Positions 9,498 to 17,913 of a DNA stretch of 34,751 bases are shown piece by piece; within the stretch, counting starts at the first letter, position 1, and every line of letters starts with the position of its first letter. The DNA is from Blastococcus sp. CT_GayMR20 (GTDB taxonomy: Bacteria; Actinomycetota; Actinomycetes; Mycobacteriales; Geodermatophilaceae), in NCBI RefSeq assembly GCF_004570345.1, contig NZ_SPQM01000041.1:1-34751 (forward strand), read 5' to 3'. The notes beneath the pieces were generated by a model. The model did no database searches. It was not told the DNA's origin and worked only from the letters and a program-made list of their open reading frames with translations. Made by a program: the position numbers and the translations under genes.

Positions 9498-9965
9498 CGC
9501 TGGCTGACAGTTCTGATCGCGAGTGCGGTCTTCATGGTGATGTCCACGTGGCGACGTGGTCGCGAGATGGTCACCGTGCGTCGGCGGGCCCTGGAAGGCC
9601 CGCTGGATGATGTCGTGTGCACGGTCCAGGCTCGCCGCGTGCACCGGGTGCCGGGCGTTGCGGTCCTTCCGCATGCGGCGAAGGAAACGGCCCCGCTGGC
9701 CCTGCGTGCCAACATCGAGCACAACCGGCTGGTGCATGAACAGGTGGTCATCATCTCCGGGCGCACCGAGCCCGTGCCGCACATTCCGTGGAGTCGGCGG
9801 CTCACTGTTGAGTACGTGGGTGATCACAGGAAGGGATACTGCACGTCGATGTCGCATTCGGATTTCAGGACAAGATGGACTTTCCTGAAGTTCTGCGGCG
9901 GGCCCTAGCGCAAGACCATGGAGGCGCAGGACCCGGCGTTGACCTGAACAGGTCGACATCTGACG
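9498..9965 (+). pseudogene. Remnant of Kup potassium transporter (C-terminal domain)
   Basis: The plus strand reads WLTVLIASAVFMVMSTWRRGR, then RVPGVAVLPHAAKETAPLAL, ANIEHNRLVHEQVVIISG and VPHIPWSRRLTVEYV, which is the end of the last transmembrane helix and the cytoplasmic domain of KUP-family K+ uptake proteins. After KG near 9835 the frame is lost; adding one base restores LHVDVAFGFQDKMDFPEVL and RRALAQD, again typical Kup. Some 400 N-terminal residues (the whole transport core) and the end (SYFLSR-type motif) are missing. The fragment lies directly after the HAD stop, in its frame, with no start signal. It is therefore a non-functional relic. The assignment is confident because several family blocks appear in order. 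Confidence 0.75.
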
Positions 9966-9976
9966 AGCCACAGACT

Positions 9977-10012
9977 GCAACGGCCGGCCCCCGAGCGGGG
10001 ACCGGCCGTTGC
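9977..10012 (-). terminator. Strong terminator hairpin after dps
   Basis: Near-perfect inverted repeat: GCAACGGCCGG and CCCC pairing with GGGG and CCGGCCGTTGC around a short loop, 15 nt downstream of the dps stop codon. Confidence 0.75.
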
Positions 10013-10026
10013 GAGCACGTGGCCTC

Positions 10027-10500
10027 TCAGCGGGACTGGTTCTCCGCCTGCCACATCCAGTAATGCTTCTCCAGGGCCGCGGTGATCTCGATCAGCAGAT
10101 CCTGGGTCACCTGGTCCTCCTCGGTCGCGTCGATGCGTTCGCGCATACGGGCGACCATCTGGTCGAAGACGTCGACGAAGAACGCGATCGCATCCTCGGT
10201 CTGGATCCACTCGACCGGAGGCTGGGGCACCCGGCTCTGCGCCCGCAGGGCGTCGACGCGGCCGTCGGGCAGGACGCCGATCGCGGCCGCGCGCTCGGCC
10301 GCCACGTCGGTGTACTGCCGAGCCGTGTCCACCACGTCGTCGAGCTGCAGGTGGATGCTGCGGAAGTTGCGGCCCACGATCGTCCAGTGCACCTGCTTGG
10401 CGATCAGGCTCAGGTCGCTGAGGTCGACCAGGGTGCCCTGCAGCGCCTCACCGGCGATCTTCTGAACGTTCTCGGGAAGGGGGCTCTTGATCAGTGCCAT
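10027..10500 (-). CDS. dps: Dps / ferritin-like DNA-protecting protein
   Basis: A 157-residue mini-ferritin that stores iron and consumes peroxide, often while binding DNA. The four ferroxidase ligands appear at the canonical spacing: H38 (KQVHW), H50 (RSIHLQLDDVVD), D65 and E69 (YTDVAAER), matching the 12-15-4 offsets of the family. The length is normal and the N-terminus is short without a long basic DNA-binding tail. Start: ATG at 10498-10500 after GGAGGGAG. It is the last gene of a minus-strand series (DUF2267, glutaredoxin-like, peroxiredoxin, Hsp20), and it is followed by a strong hairpin. Peroxide or starvation induction is expected from the family, not seen here. Confidence 0.94.
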   Translation of the reverse strand: MALIKSPLPENVQKIAGEALQGTLVDLSDLSLIAKQVHWTIVGRNFRSIHLQLDDVVDTARQYTDVAAERAAAIGVLPDGRVDALRAQSRVPQPPVEWIQTEDAIAFFVDVFDQMVARMRERIDATEEDQVTQDLLIEITAALEKHYWMWQAENQSR

Positions 10501-10592
10501 CTCCGACTCCCTCCTCGTCGTGGATGTTGTTGGACATTCATCGGTTGTTCGTAGTCAGCGCCCCCGTAGACCACGATGGGCCTGGCTGACGG

Positions 10593-10976
10593 TCAGGCGA
10601 GGTCTGCCTTGCCGAACAGCGGGGCGTAGCCAGCCGGGAGCTGGGTGAGGATCTGGTTGAGCTCTCCGCCGCTGACCGCCTCGGCCAGTGTGGTGAGCAC
10701 GGCGCTGGCGTCCCACCGTGCGGTCTCCTCGGTGGCGGACAGTTCTCCGGCCACTCGGCGCAGGAACTCCTCCACACCGAACGCCTCCTGGGGTCCGGCG
10801 GTGAGCACGGCGTCCTGCAGCTCGCCCGGGAGTTGGGCAGCGAGGTCCTTGCGCTCGCCGTCCACCAGTCGCTGGCCGAGCAAGCCGAGCACGGCGCGTG
10901 TCGCGCGGTCGGCTTCGGTCTGGTCGGCGTACTCGCCGTGTTCGCGGACCTTGGCGAGGAACTCGTCGTATCGCAT
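10593..10976 (-). CDS. DUF2267 protein, copy 1
   Basis: A 127-residue, largely helical, cytoplasmic protein of the DUF2267 family, whose function is unknown. The two tandem helical halves are visible: MRYDEFLAKVREHGEYADQ with LLGQRLVDGERKDLAAQLP, and FGVEEFLRRVAGELSA with VLTTLAEAVSGGELNQIL, followed by LPAGYAPLFGK. The sequence of the inner parts recalls an internal duplication. The start ATG at 10974-10976 has GGAAGGAG upstream; the longer start adds only MQQEQGRSV-type filler. It lies between dps and the glutaredoxin-like gene. A clearly homologous copy (roughly 60 percent identical by eye) is at 25016-25402. The family is often found next to stress genes, as here. Confidence 0.9.
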   Translation of the reverse strand: MRYDEFLAKVREHGEYADQTEADRATRAVLGLLGQRLVDGERKDLAAQLPGELQDAVLTAGPQEAFGVEEFLRRVAGELSATEETARWDASAVLTTLAEAVSGGELNQILTQLPAGYAPLFGKADLA

Positions 10977-11058
10977 GACGCTCCTTCCTTGCTCCTGTTG
11001 CATGCACCGGGATCACGAGCGGGGGCCTTGTCAGGTCCTGCGGGGTTCGGCGGTCGGG

Positions 11059-11349
11059 TCAGATCAGCCTGTGCCGGGCGAGTACCCACTGCAGCTCTCG
11101 CGGGGTCGGCTGTTCCAGCCACTCGCCCGCGACGTTGACGACAGGGTTGCGCAGGTCACCGCCGGCCATCCAGCGCAGCCGCCGCTTCATCTCCGGGTGC
11201 AGGTCGAGGTCGACGTACCGGTAAGGCACACCGGCCCGATCCAGGATGCGGCGAGTCATCTGCGTGATGCCGCACCACCGGTTGCCGTAGACGGTGACCG
11301 GAGCGACGGCGACGGCCGGGCGCACACCGGGCATGACGGGGGCCGTCAT
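11059..11349 (-). CDS. Glutaredoxin/mycoredoxin-like protein with a single active-site Cys (CGIT)
   Basis: A 96-residue thioredoxin-fold protein resembling mycoredoxins, which reduce mycothiol mixed disulfides in actinobacteria. The active site reads YGNRWCGITQMT, so C26 is present but the usual second Cys is Thr29, and the protein has no other cysteine. Other family features remain: VPYRYVDLDLHPE strand, the cis-Pro region RNPVVNVAGEWLEQP and TPRELQWVL helix. A monothiol mechanism is inferred. Start ATG at 11347-11349 follows AGGAGGGAGG. It begins 46 nt after the single-Cys peroxiredoxin gene on the same strand; mycobacterial AhpE (a 1-Cys peroxiredoxin) is known to be reduced by mycoredoxin, so a functional pair is likely. 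Confidence 0.85.
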   Translation of the reverse strand: MTAPVMPGVRPAVAVAPVTVYGNRWCGITQMTRRILDRAGVPYRYVDLDLHPEMKRRLRWMAGGDLRNPVVNVAGEWLEQPTPRELQWVLARHRLI

Positions 11350-11395
11350 GCTGATACCTCCCTCCTTGTCAGCTTGGTGTGATGGGGGCTCGCGC

Positions 11396-12130
11396 TCAGG
11401 CCGCCGATGGCTGGTCCGTCAGCCGGTCGAGCGCGGCGAACAGGTCGTAGATGTCAGGCAGGTGCTCCACCCGTGGGGACACATCGGCGTAGCGGATCAC
11501 CCCGTCGGCGTCGATGACGTACAGCGCACGGTCACTGAAGCCGTCGGATTCCCGCCACACGCCGTACCGGCGGGCGACTTCTCCCTTGGGGTGGAAGTCC
11601 GCCAGCAGCGGGAAGGTGATCCCGCGAACGGCGGCCCAGGCGCCATGGCTGTAGATCGAATCGACCGAGACCCCGATCAGCGCCGCACCGCGGGCCTCGA
11701 ACTCCGCCAGCTCCTGCTGGTAGAGCTCCAGCTGGCGGCTGCATCCGGGGCTCCAGTCCAGCGGGTAGAAGACCAGCACGACGGGGCGGCCGCGAAAGTC
11801 GGACAGGCTGACCGGCTGGCCGTTGACGTCAGGCAGGGTGAAGTCCGGCGCCAGCGTGCCCACCGGGAGGCCGGTGGACTCGGCTGCTCCGCTCATCGGC
11901 GGTGCGGTCAGGTACAGGTCGGCCACGTCCTGCAGCGTGGTGCCGGTGGCTCCCGACGGGTCCGGCGCTGGCGACGGGGCCTGCCGCGCCACTTCCTGCA
12001 CGATCGCGTGTAGGACCGAGAGCGCCTCGGTCGTCGGCGAGTCGTCCAGCTGGTCGCCGAGTTCGGCGAAACGCTCCTCCAGCTGCTGGAGCCGACTGGG
12101 CGCCACAGGCATCACAGCGGATGACGTCAT
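11396..12130 (-). CDS. AhpC/TSA-type 1-Cys peroxiredoxin with N-terminal extension
   Basis: A 244-residue thiol peroxidase. Residues 1-85 form an unusual extension with helical sequence (RLQQLEERFAELGDQLDD, possibly coiled coil) followed by a Pro/Ser linker. The peroxiredoxin domain starts at about residue 88 (GTLAPDFTLPDVNGQPVSL). The peroxidatic Cys is C130 in FYPLDWSPGCSRQ, and it is the only cysteine in the protein, so the enzyme is of the 1-Cys kind and needs an external thiol to be recycled. The conserved Arg and the FPLLADFHPKGEVARRYGV segment are present. Start: ATG at 12128-12130 after AGAGGTG. The downstream gene encodes a single-Cys glutaredoxin-like protein. The N-terminal extension is not part of the family and has no clear match in my reading. 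Confidence 0.9.
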   Translation of the reverse strand: MTSSAVMPVAPSRLQQLEERFAELGDQLDDSPTTEALSVLHAIVQEVARQAPSPAPDPSGATGTTLQDVADLYLTAPPMSGAAESTGLPVGTLAPDFTLPDVNGQPVSLSDFRGRPVVLVFYPLDWSPGCSRQLELYQQELAEFEARGAALIGVSVDSIYSHGAWAAVRGITFPLLADFHPKGEVARRYGVWRESDGFSDRALYVIDADGVIRYADVSPRVEHLPDIYDLFAALDRLTDQPSAA

Positions 12131-12191
12131 GGCATCACACCTCTTCGTCAGTGAACGGCTTCGTCAGTGCACGGCGGGGACGCCCGGCGTC

Positions 12192-12223
12192 CCGGGTCGG
12201 CGCCGCCGTGGGCGCCGACCCGG
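12192..12223 (-). terminator. Hairpin between hsp20 copy 2 and the peroxiredoxin gene
   Basis: Perfect 13-bp inverted repeat CCGGGTCGGCGCC / GGCGCCGACCCGG with a 6-nt loop. It suggests that the peroxiredoxin gene has its own promoter or is partially attenuated from hsp20. A smaller hairpin (ATGCGG/CCGCAT, 12273-12289) sits closer to the hsp20 stop. Confidence 0.6.
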
Positions 12224-12294
12224 AACGAAGACCGGGCGGCCGGGTGAGCGACCACCCGAGGGACGGCGGGGTATGCGGTGAGGCCGCATCCCGG

Positions 12295-12738
12295 TCAGCT
12301 GCTGATCTGGATCCGGCGGGGCTTGGCCTGCTCGGGCTTGGGCACGCGCACAGTCAGCACGCCGTCGTCGAGGTGAGCGCTGACCTTGTCCGCGTCGACG
12401 TCGGCGGGCAGGGTGACCGAGTAGTGGAACTCCCCGACCCGGCGGGTGCGTCGGCGCAGGATTCCGGTGCGCTCCTTCTCCTTGACCTCACCGGAGACGG
12501 TGAGCTGGCGGTCGCTGAGCTGGATGTCGATGTCCTCGCGCTTGATCCCAGGCAGATCGATCTCGACGACGTAGGCGTCGTCGGTCTCCTCCACGTCGGC
12601 CAGCGGAGCCCAACCCTGGAGGCCGCCGCTGGCGTTGGCCTCCCACAGGGAGTTGACGCGCTGGGTGAGCTCGTCCAGCTCACGGAAGGGATCCCAGCCG
12701 GCGACTGCGCGCGAACGGGAACGGACAGGCAGTGTCAT
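12295..12738 (-). CDS. Small heat shock protein, Hsp20/alpha-crystallin family (copy 2)
   Basis: A 147-residue class of Hsp20 different from copy 1 and closer to the bacterial Hsp17/18 type. The N-terminus has the GWDPFRELDELTQRVNSLW helix, the alpha-crystallin domain runs from about 45 (PLADVEETDDAYVVEIDLPG) to about 135 and has the DDGVLTVRVPKPE signature, and it ends with RRIQISS carrying the I-x-I anchor. The ATG at 12736-12738 lies 9 nt after AGGAGG; an upstream TTG three codons earlier is less likely. Its upstream region (12811-12835) shares a 17-base motif with the HdeD-like gene at 4816. It heads the minus-strand series that continues with peroxiredoxin, glutaredoxin-like, DUF2267 and dps. 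Confidence 0.95.
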   Translation of the reverse strand: MTLPVRSRSRAVAGWDPFRELDELTQRVNSLWEANASGGLQGWAPLADVEETDDAYVVEIDLPGIKREDIDIQLSDRQLTVSGEVKEKERTGILRRRTRRVGEFHYSVTLPADVDADKVSAHLDDGVLTVRVPKPEQAKPRRIQISS

Positions 12739-12810
12739 CTGAGTCAACCTCCTTTGCGAACCGGAAGGATGTGAACTGCGACTGTGAAGTACTCCAGCCG
12801 GCGTTTACTT

Positions 12811-12835
12811 AAACCTGCAGTGTTGACTATAGATT
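12811..12835 (-). promoter_or_regulatory. Shared motif AATCTAT-N8-CTGCAGGTTT, copy 2
   Basis: On the minus strand, AATCTAT, eight variable bases, CTGCAGGTTT, ending 72 nt before the hsp20 start. All 17 fixed bases and the spacer length equal those at 4860-4884. A GTTT followed 15 nt later by GGAGTA downstream loosely suggests an alternative-sigma promoter. Function is inferred from position and repetition only. Confidence 0.55.
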
Positions 12836-12930
12836 CCCCGGAAGAGTTGCGTCACCAGACGTCCGCTTCAGGTCGCGGAAGTCGGTCGACCTGCGGAGGG
12901 CTGGCGGGAGACGTCCGCCGTGACCCCCGT

Positions 12931-14319
12931 TCAGTTTGCGACCTGCCGGGGAGCGCCTCGTCCTTCGAGCGGCGGAGAAGCGGGCATGGGAGAGAGCGGT
13001 CGACTGCTGTCGGCGTTGCGCGCGGCCGAGACGAACTCTCGCCGCGGATCGAGGACCTGGCCTAGTGCGATGACCTCGCGACGGAACAACGAGGCCAGCA
13101 GCCAGTCGGCGACGATCCGGACCTTGCGGTCGAACGTCGGCATGCGGCTGACGTGATAGGCGCGGTGCATCAGCCAGGCCGGCCACCGCCTGAGTTTGAT
13201 CCCGTAGACCTGGGCCACCCCCCGGTGCAGCCCCAAGCTGGCGACCGACCCGACATAGCGGTGCCGGTAGGGCACCGGTTCCTGCCCGGCCAGCACCTTG
13301 ACGATGTTGTCGGCCAGCCGCTTGGCCTGCCGGACGGCGTGCTGGGCGTTGGGCGCGGTGGTCGCGCCTGGCTCGGTCAGGTCCGGCACGGCGGCGAGAT
13401 CCCCGGCCGCCCAGGCGTCGCGCAGGCCGGTCACCTGCAGCGTCGCGTCGCACCGCACCCGGCCGCGGCCGTCGACCGGCAGGTCGGTGTGCGCCACGAC
13501 CGGGTTCGGTTTCGTTCCGGCCGTCCAGACCAGTGTCTCGCCGGCGAACTGCTCGCCGTCGAAGAGCCGGACCACCCCGTCGTCGGACACCGACTCCAGC
13601 CGGGTGTTCAGCCGCACCTCGATGCCCCGGGCCTTCAGTTGACGCACCGTCCACGCGGCCAGGTCGAGGTCGACCTCGGGCAGGATGCGGCCGGTCGCCT
13701 CGACCAGCACCCAGCGCATGTCGGCCGGGGAGAGCCGCGGGTGGTAGTGCTCGATGGCATAGCGGGCCATGTCCTCCAGCTCGGCCAGCGCCTCGATGCC
13801 GGCGTAGCCACCGCCGACGAACGTGAAGCTGAGTGCCCTGCGGCGCACCGCGGGGTCGTCCGTAGAGCTGGCGGCGTCGAGCCGGGCCAGGACGTGGTTG
13901 CGCAGGTAGATGGCCTCGCCGACGGTCTTGAAGCCGATGCCGTGCTCGGCCAGCCCCGGGATCGACAGGGTGCGGGCCACCGAGCCGGCGGCCATGACGA
14001 GCACGTCGTAGGAGAGCTCGAAAGGCGCTCCTTCCAGTGGGGCGACGTGGGCGGTGCGCTCGGCGTGGCACAGGCCGGTCACCGCGCCGGTGATGATCCG
14101 GCAGCCGCGCAGTGTCCGGCGCAGTGGGACGACGACGTGCCGCGGTTCGACCGAGCCGGCGGCGGCCTCGGGCAGGAACGGCTGGTAGGTCATGTGCGGC
14201 TGTGGGTCGACCACCACGATCTCGGCCTGCCCGCGGACGAGCCGCTTCTGCAGCCGCAGCGCGGTGTAGAGGCCGACGTAGCCCCCGCCCACCATCAGGA
14301 TCACGGGTCGCTGAGCCAT
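12931..14319 (-). CDS. ndh: Type II NADH dehydrogenase (NDH-2)
   Basis: A 462-residue single-subunit, non-proton-pumping NADH:quinone oxidoreductase of the peripheral membrane flavoprotein class. It has an N-terminal FAD-binding Rossmann motif (VGGGYVGLYTALRL, residues about 10-23), a second dinucleotide motif for NADH (FTFVGGGYAGIEALAEL), the ATG-type VWTAGTKPNPV motif and the GD motif AWAAGDLAAVPDL. The C-terminal membrane-anchor region includes FDRKVRIVADWLLASLF and basic amphipathic sequence. Start ATG at 14317-14319; the ribosome site is weak. The protein regenerates NAD+ for the menaquinone pool, useful when complex I is limiting. It stands between hsp20 and ftsH on the same strand. Related actinobacterial FAD/NAD oxidoreductases (ferredoxin reductase type) are a less likely reading. 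Confidence 0.88.
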   Translation of the reverse strand: MAQRPVILMVGGGYVGLYTALRLQKRLVRGQAEIVVVDPQPHMTYQPFLPEAAAGSVEPRHVVVPLRRTLRGCRIITGAVTGLCHAERTAHVAPLEGAPFELSYDVLVMAAGSVARTLSIPGLAEHGIGFKTVGEAIYLRNHVLARLDAASSTDDPAVRRRALSFTFVGGGYAGIEALAELEDMARYAIEHYHPRLSPADMRWVLVEATGRILPEVDLDLAAWTVRQLKARGIEVRLNTRLESVSDDGVVRLFDGEQFAGETLVWTAGTKPNPVVAHTDLPVDGRGRVRCDATLQVTGLRDAWAAGDLAAVPDLTEPGATTAPNAQHAVRQAKRLADNIVKVLAGQEPVPYRHRYVGSVASLGLHRGVAQVYGIKLRRWPAWLMHRAYHVSRMPTFDRKVRIVADWLLASLFRREVIALGQVLDPRREFVSAARNADSSRPLSPMPASPPLEGRGAPRQVAN

Positions 14320-14387
14320 GCCAGATGGCTAACCGCGACGGCCGGGGACGCAACCTCACGACCTCGACCCGGACCTGTGTGTCCGGT

Positions 14388-14416
14388 CACACCGGCCGGC
14401 AGGTGCGGCCGGTGTG
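14388..14416. terminator. Hairpin between ftsH and ndh
   Basis: Perfect 11-bp inverted repeat CACACCGGCCG / CGGCCGGTGTG with a 7-nt loop in the 188-bp gap. It lies about 90 nt downstream of the ftsH stop, so it may end the ftsH transcript. Confidence 0.5.
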
Positions 14417-14507
14417 GGCCTGTCCCGGTGCTTTGGGTGGCACCCGGACGGGCCAGCCCACGAACGCGGTACAGAGTCGGGGGTTTGCTGGACACGACCT
14501 AGTCGAG

Positions 14508-16673
14508 CTAACGCTCACCGATCGGCACCGGTTCACCGGGCCGACTGGCGTGCGCCGCTGGGTTGGGGTGTTCTGCCGCGGACGGGAGCATGGTGTCCTC
14601 GAGCGCCCGCCGGGGCAGCCCCGCGGCCTCGTAGGCCTGCTCGGCGTCGAGGGTCTCGGCCGCCAACAGCGCCCGGGCGAGGCGGTCGAGGCGCTCCCGG
14701 TGCTCGGTCAGGGTGACGCGGGCCTGGGCGTAGCACTCGTCGAGGATCCGCCGCACCTCAGCGTCGACCAGCTCGCGGGTGGCCGGCGCCGGCCCGCTGC
14801 CGTCCAGGGCGAGGGGCTGCTCGGTGCGCGGATCGGGTAGCACCGAGACCGGCCCGACGGCCTCGGACATGCCCCACCGGCCAACCATCTGCCGGGCGAT
14901 CTTGGTGGCCTGTTCGAGGTCGTTCTCCGCCCCGGTGGTGATGTCGCCGTAGATCAGTTCCTCGGCCGCCCGACCGCCGAGCGCACCGACGATCCGCCCC
15001 CGCAGATAGCGTCGGCTGTAGCCGTAGCGGTCGGTCTCTGGGCTCTGCAAGGTGACGCCGAGAGCCATCCCGCGCGGGATGATCGAAATCTTGCGCACCG
15101 GGTCCGCACCAGGGGTGAGCATGCCGAGCAGCGCATGCCCGGACTCGTGATACGCGGTGCGCTCCCGCTCCTCGGGAGTCAACAGGATCTTGCGCTCCGC
15201 GCCGAGGACGATCTTCTCCAGCGCGTCGGTGAGGTCGGCCATCTGCACACGGTCGTGATTGCGACGGGCGGCGAGCAGCGCGGCCTCGTTGACCAGGTTG
15301 CGCAGGTCGGCGCCGACCATGCCCGGCGTGGCGGAGGCGAGCACGGCCAGGTCGACGTCGTCAGCGATCGGCACGCCGCGGGTGTGGACAGCAAGGATCT
15401 GCTGACGGCCGGTGGTATCCGGCGGGTTGACCGCCACCCGGCGGTCGAACCGGCCGGCCCGCAGCAGCGCGGGATCGAGGATCTCCGGGCGGTTGGTCGC
15501 CGCCATGACGACCACGCCCTCGCTGCCGTCGAAGCCGTCCATCTCGGTGAGGATCTGGTTGAGGGTCTGCTCGCGCTCGTCGTGCCCGCTGAGGCTGACG
15601 CCGCCGCCGCGAGCCCGGCCGATCGCATCGAGTTCGTCGATGAAAATGATCGCCGGGGCTTCCTTCTTGGCCTGCTCGAACAAGTCCCGGACCCGGCTGG
15701 CGCCGACGCCGACGATCATCTCGATGAACTCGGCGGCCGAGACTGAAAAGAAGGGCACACCGGCCTCGCCGGCGACGGCGCGGGCCAGCAGGGTCTTGCC
15801 GGTGCCCGGTGGTCCGGTGAGCAGCACTCCCCTGGGCACGGTGGCGCCGAGGCGCCGGTAGCGGTCGGGGTTTCGGAGGAAGTCGACGATCTCCTTGACC
15901 TCCTCCTCCACGTCATCTATGCCGGCCACATCGTCGAACGTGGTGCGCGGGCCGGTCTCCGGGCTGTAACGGCGGGCCTTGGACCTGCCCAGCCCCAGTC
16001 CTCCACCCAGGCCGGCGGCGCCGGCCGAGCGCCGAGCCAGCCACACCAGCAGGGCCACCAGCAAGATGGTGGGACCGAAGCCGAACAAGAACTGCTGCCA
16101 GACCGGGACGCGGTCCGGCGGTTCGGCGTTCACGGTGACGTCCTCGCTCAGCAGCAAGTCCATCAGACCGTCGTCGGCGAAAGAAGGTCGCTGGGTGGAG
16201 AACAGCGTTCCGCTCTGGGGCTGCCCACCCAGGGCCCGACTCAGTTCAGCAGGGGACTGTTGTTCCCGGCCGTCACCGCCCTGCGACCCCTGCTCCTCGG
16301 GGGGAAAAGTGACCGCCTCCTCGAATCTCCCCTCGATGGTGTCGCCGATGGTGGTGACCTCGGCGACGTTGCCCGCCTCCACCTGCTCACGGAAGAACGT
16401 GTACGGCACCTCCAAGCGCTGCGGTGGCGCCAGCAGTAGGCCCGACACCACCCAGTTCAGAACGAGCAATCCCGCCAGTACGAGCCAGAACCGACTACCG
16501 CCCGGCCGGCGCCAGCTCGCCGTCCACCGGTCGGATTCGGTATCCGGTCGCTCCCCCTCCACTCGCCACGGGGGGCGCCACCGGGGGCTGGCCCCGTTGT
16601 CCTGCCTGGTCCCATCACGTCGATTGACCGCGGGGCCCCAGTCGGTGAGAGCCCCATCCTCCCGGACGGTCAT
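14508..16673 (-). CDS. ftsH: ATP-dependent membrane zinc metalloprotease FtsH
   Basis: A 721-residue AAA+ protease that extracts and degrades membrane and short-lived cytoplasmic proteins. Segments: a basic, Arg/Pro-rich N-terminus, TM1 at about 62-81, an extracytoplasmic loop, TM2 at about 194-217, the AAA domain with Walker A GPPGTGKT (about 284-291), Walker [16 protein letters not shown] and the [21 protein letters not shown] region (second region of homology), then the protease domain with the zinc motif HESGH (about 505-509). The Ala/Pro-rich tail is variable. Start: ATG at 16671-16673 with GAGGAGG seven bases upstream; a longer start 45 codons upstream has no ribosome site. The extracytoplasmic loop is unusually long and Gln/Gly rich. 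Divergent from the uspA pseudogene. Confidence 0.96.
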   Translation of the reverse strand: MTVREDGALTDWGPAVNRRDGTRQDNGASPRWRPPWRVEGERPDTESDRWTASWRRPGGSRFWLVLAGLLVLNWVVSGLLLAPPQRLEVPYTFFREQVEAGNVAEVTTIGDTIEGRFEEAVTFPPEEQGSQGGDGREQQSPAELSRALGGQPQSGTLFSTQRPSFADDGLMDLLLSEDVTVNAEPPDRVPVWQQFLFGFGPTILLVALLVWLARRSAGAAGLGGGLGLGRSKARRYSPETGPRTTFDDVAGIDDVEEEVKEIVDFLRNPDRYRRLGATVPRGVLLTGPPGTGKTLLARAVAGEAGVPFFSVSAAEFIEMIVGVGASRVRDLFEQAKKEAPAIIFIDELDAIGRARGGGVSLSGHDEREQTLNQILTEMDGFDGSEGVVVMAATNRPEILDPALLRAGRFDRRVAVNPPDTTGRQQILAVHTRGVPIADDVDLAVLASATPGMVGADLRNLVNEAALLAARRNHDRVQMADLTDALEKIVLGAERKILLTPEERERTAYHESGHALLGMLTPGADPVRKISIIPRGMALGVTLQSPETDRYGYSRRYLRGRIVGALGGRAAEELIYGDITTGAENDLEQATKIARQMVGRWGMSEAVGPVSVLPDPRTEQPLALDGSGPAPATRELVDAEVRRILDECYAQARVTLTEHRERLDRLARALLAAETLDAEQAYEAAGLPRRALEDTMLPSAAEHPNPAAHASRPGEPVPIGER

Positions 16674-17000
16674 GCTGTGCCTCCTCATCAGCGCCCTACC
16701 GTCGGCGGGTCCGCGCTGCCGCCAGCCCCACGCCACCTTGCTCCCGGACGGCGAGCGCCCGAATCGGTGGCGTAAACAGTCTTGCCCGGCGTGATCCGCG
16801 ATGAACACCCGATCTGCGGCCAGGCTCGCCCGTCGTCGGCCAGCGTTCCACCGGCTGACGCTGAGGACCCGCGGACGGCTCGAGGCGGCCCGACCATCTG
16901 GAACTCAGACGAAGAGCCCGCCGGTCCACCGCGGACCGGGCTGGGCAGCCCTCCGCCCTGACTCCTTCGCGGTCGCCGTCGCCCGTTCGGCATACTGCCC
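16674..17000. other. Intergenic region between divergent ftsH and uspA
   Basis: No gene recognised in 327 bp. It must hold the ftsH promoter and, at its right end, a possible -10 for the uspA gene: CATACT at 16990-16995, about six bases before the GTG at 17001. No clear operator or RNA is seen. Confidence 0.4.
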
Positions 17001-17913
17001 GTGGTGAACACTTGCGAAGGTTCAGTAGTCCCCGTACTCGTGGGCTACGACGGGTCACTGAGCGCCAGCACCGCCATTCAAGCCGGCGCCCGACTGCTTC
17101 CAGCGGCGGTGACGCAGGTCGTCCACCAGTGGGAACCGCCGTTCGACTTTCCGGAGCTGCGCCATCGGTTGAGGCGCGACGCGGCCACCCTGGATGAGCT
17201 GATGGAGGCCCTGGAGTCAGAAGGTGCCGCCGAGGCCGGACGGGTCGCCGGGCTCGGGGTCGCCATCGCGCAGGCCGCCGGTTCGACCGCGCGCGGCCTT
17301 TGGTGCAGCGCGGCTACGGCGGCGTCGGCTACCAGTTTGCTCAGCTGGCAGAACGCCACGGAAGCCAGGTCGTGGTCATCGGCTCCCGGGGGCTCAGCGG
17401 TCTCAAGGCGCTGCTGGGGAGCGTCTCCGACATCGTCGTGCAGATCAGCCCGGTGCCCGTTCTCGTCGTCCCGCACCCACTGACCACCGGCGAATGGGCG
17501 GCCGCCACCGACGGGCCAATTCTGGTGGCGCAGGACGGCTCCCCCGGCTCCGCGCAGGCGCGCGCACGTGCCGCTCAGCTGTTCCCGCAGCGCCGCATCA
17601 TGCGAGCGAGTGTCGAAGACGAGCAGAACACCGGCACAGACCCTGACGTGGTCCATCTTCCACGCCGGGGAGTGGGCGCGGTGGGCGTCGCCGAGACGCT
17701 GTCGGAGTATGCGGCCCAGCAACACGCGGTAGCCATCGTGGTCGGCTCCCGGGGCGTTCAGTCGGCCCCATGCTGGCGCTCGGCGGAGTGGCCAAGGCAG
17801 TCGCCCACCACGCCCAACGTCCGGTACTCATGGTCCTGACCGACCGGCAGCGGAGCCGCGCCGAACCGAGTGAGGTAGACGCGCGGCCCGCTCTCCTTTC
17901 GCCGCTGAGCTGA
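17001..17913 (+). pseudogene. Tandem-domain universal stress protein UspA, broken by two frameshifts
   Basis: The sequence encodes two consecutive Usp domains in three frames. Frame 1 (from GTG 17001) gives VPVLVGYDGSLSAS...; near 17282 the frame must gain one base to continue FDRARPLVQRG, VVVIGSRGLSGLKALLGSVS and PVPVLVVPH, the end of the first domain with its ATP-binding G-x2-G-x9-G motif. The second domain begins PILVAQDGSPGSAQAR and reads to VAIVVGSRG near 17753, where one added base restores RSVGPMLALGGVAKAVAHHA and RPVLMV, ending at the TGA at 17911-17913. Both breaks fall next to runs of G. Usp proteins act in starvation and hypoxia survival; here only truncated domains would be made. 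A sequencing or assembly artefact cannot be excluded. Confidence 0.75.
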
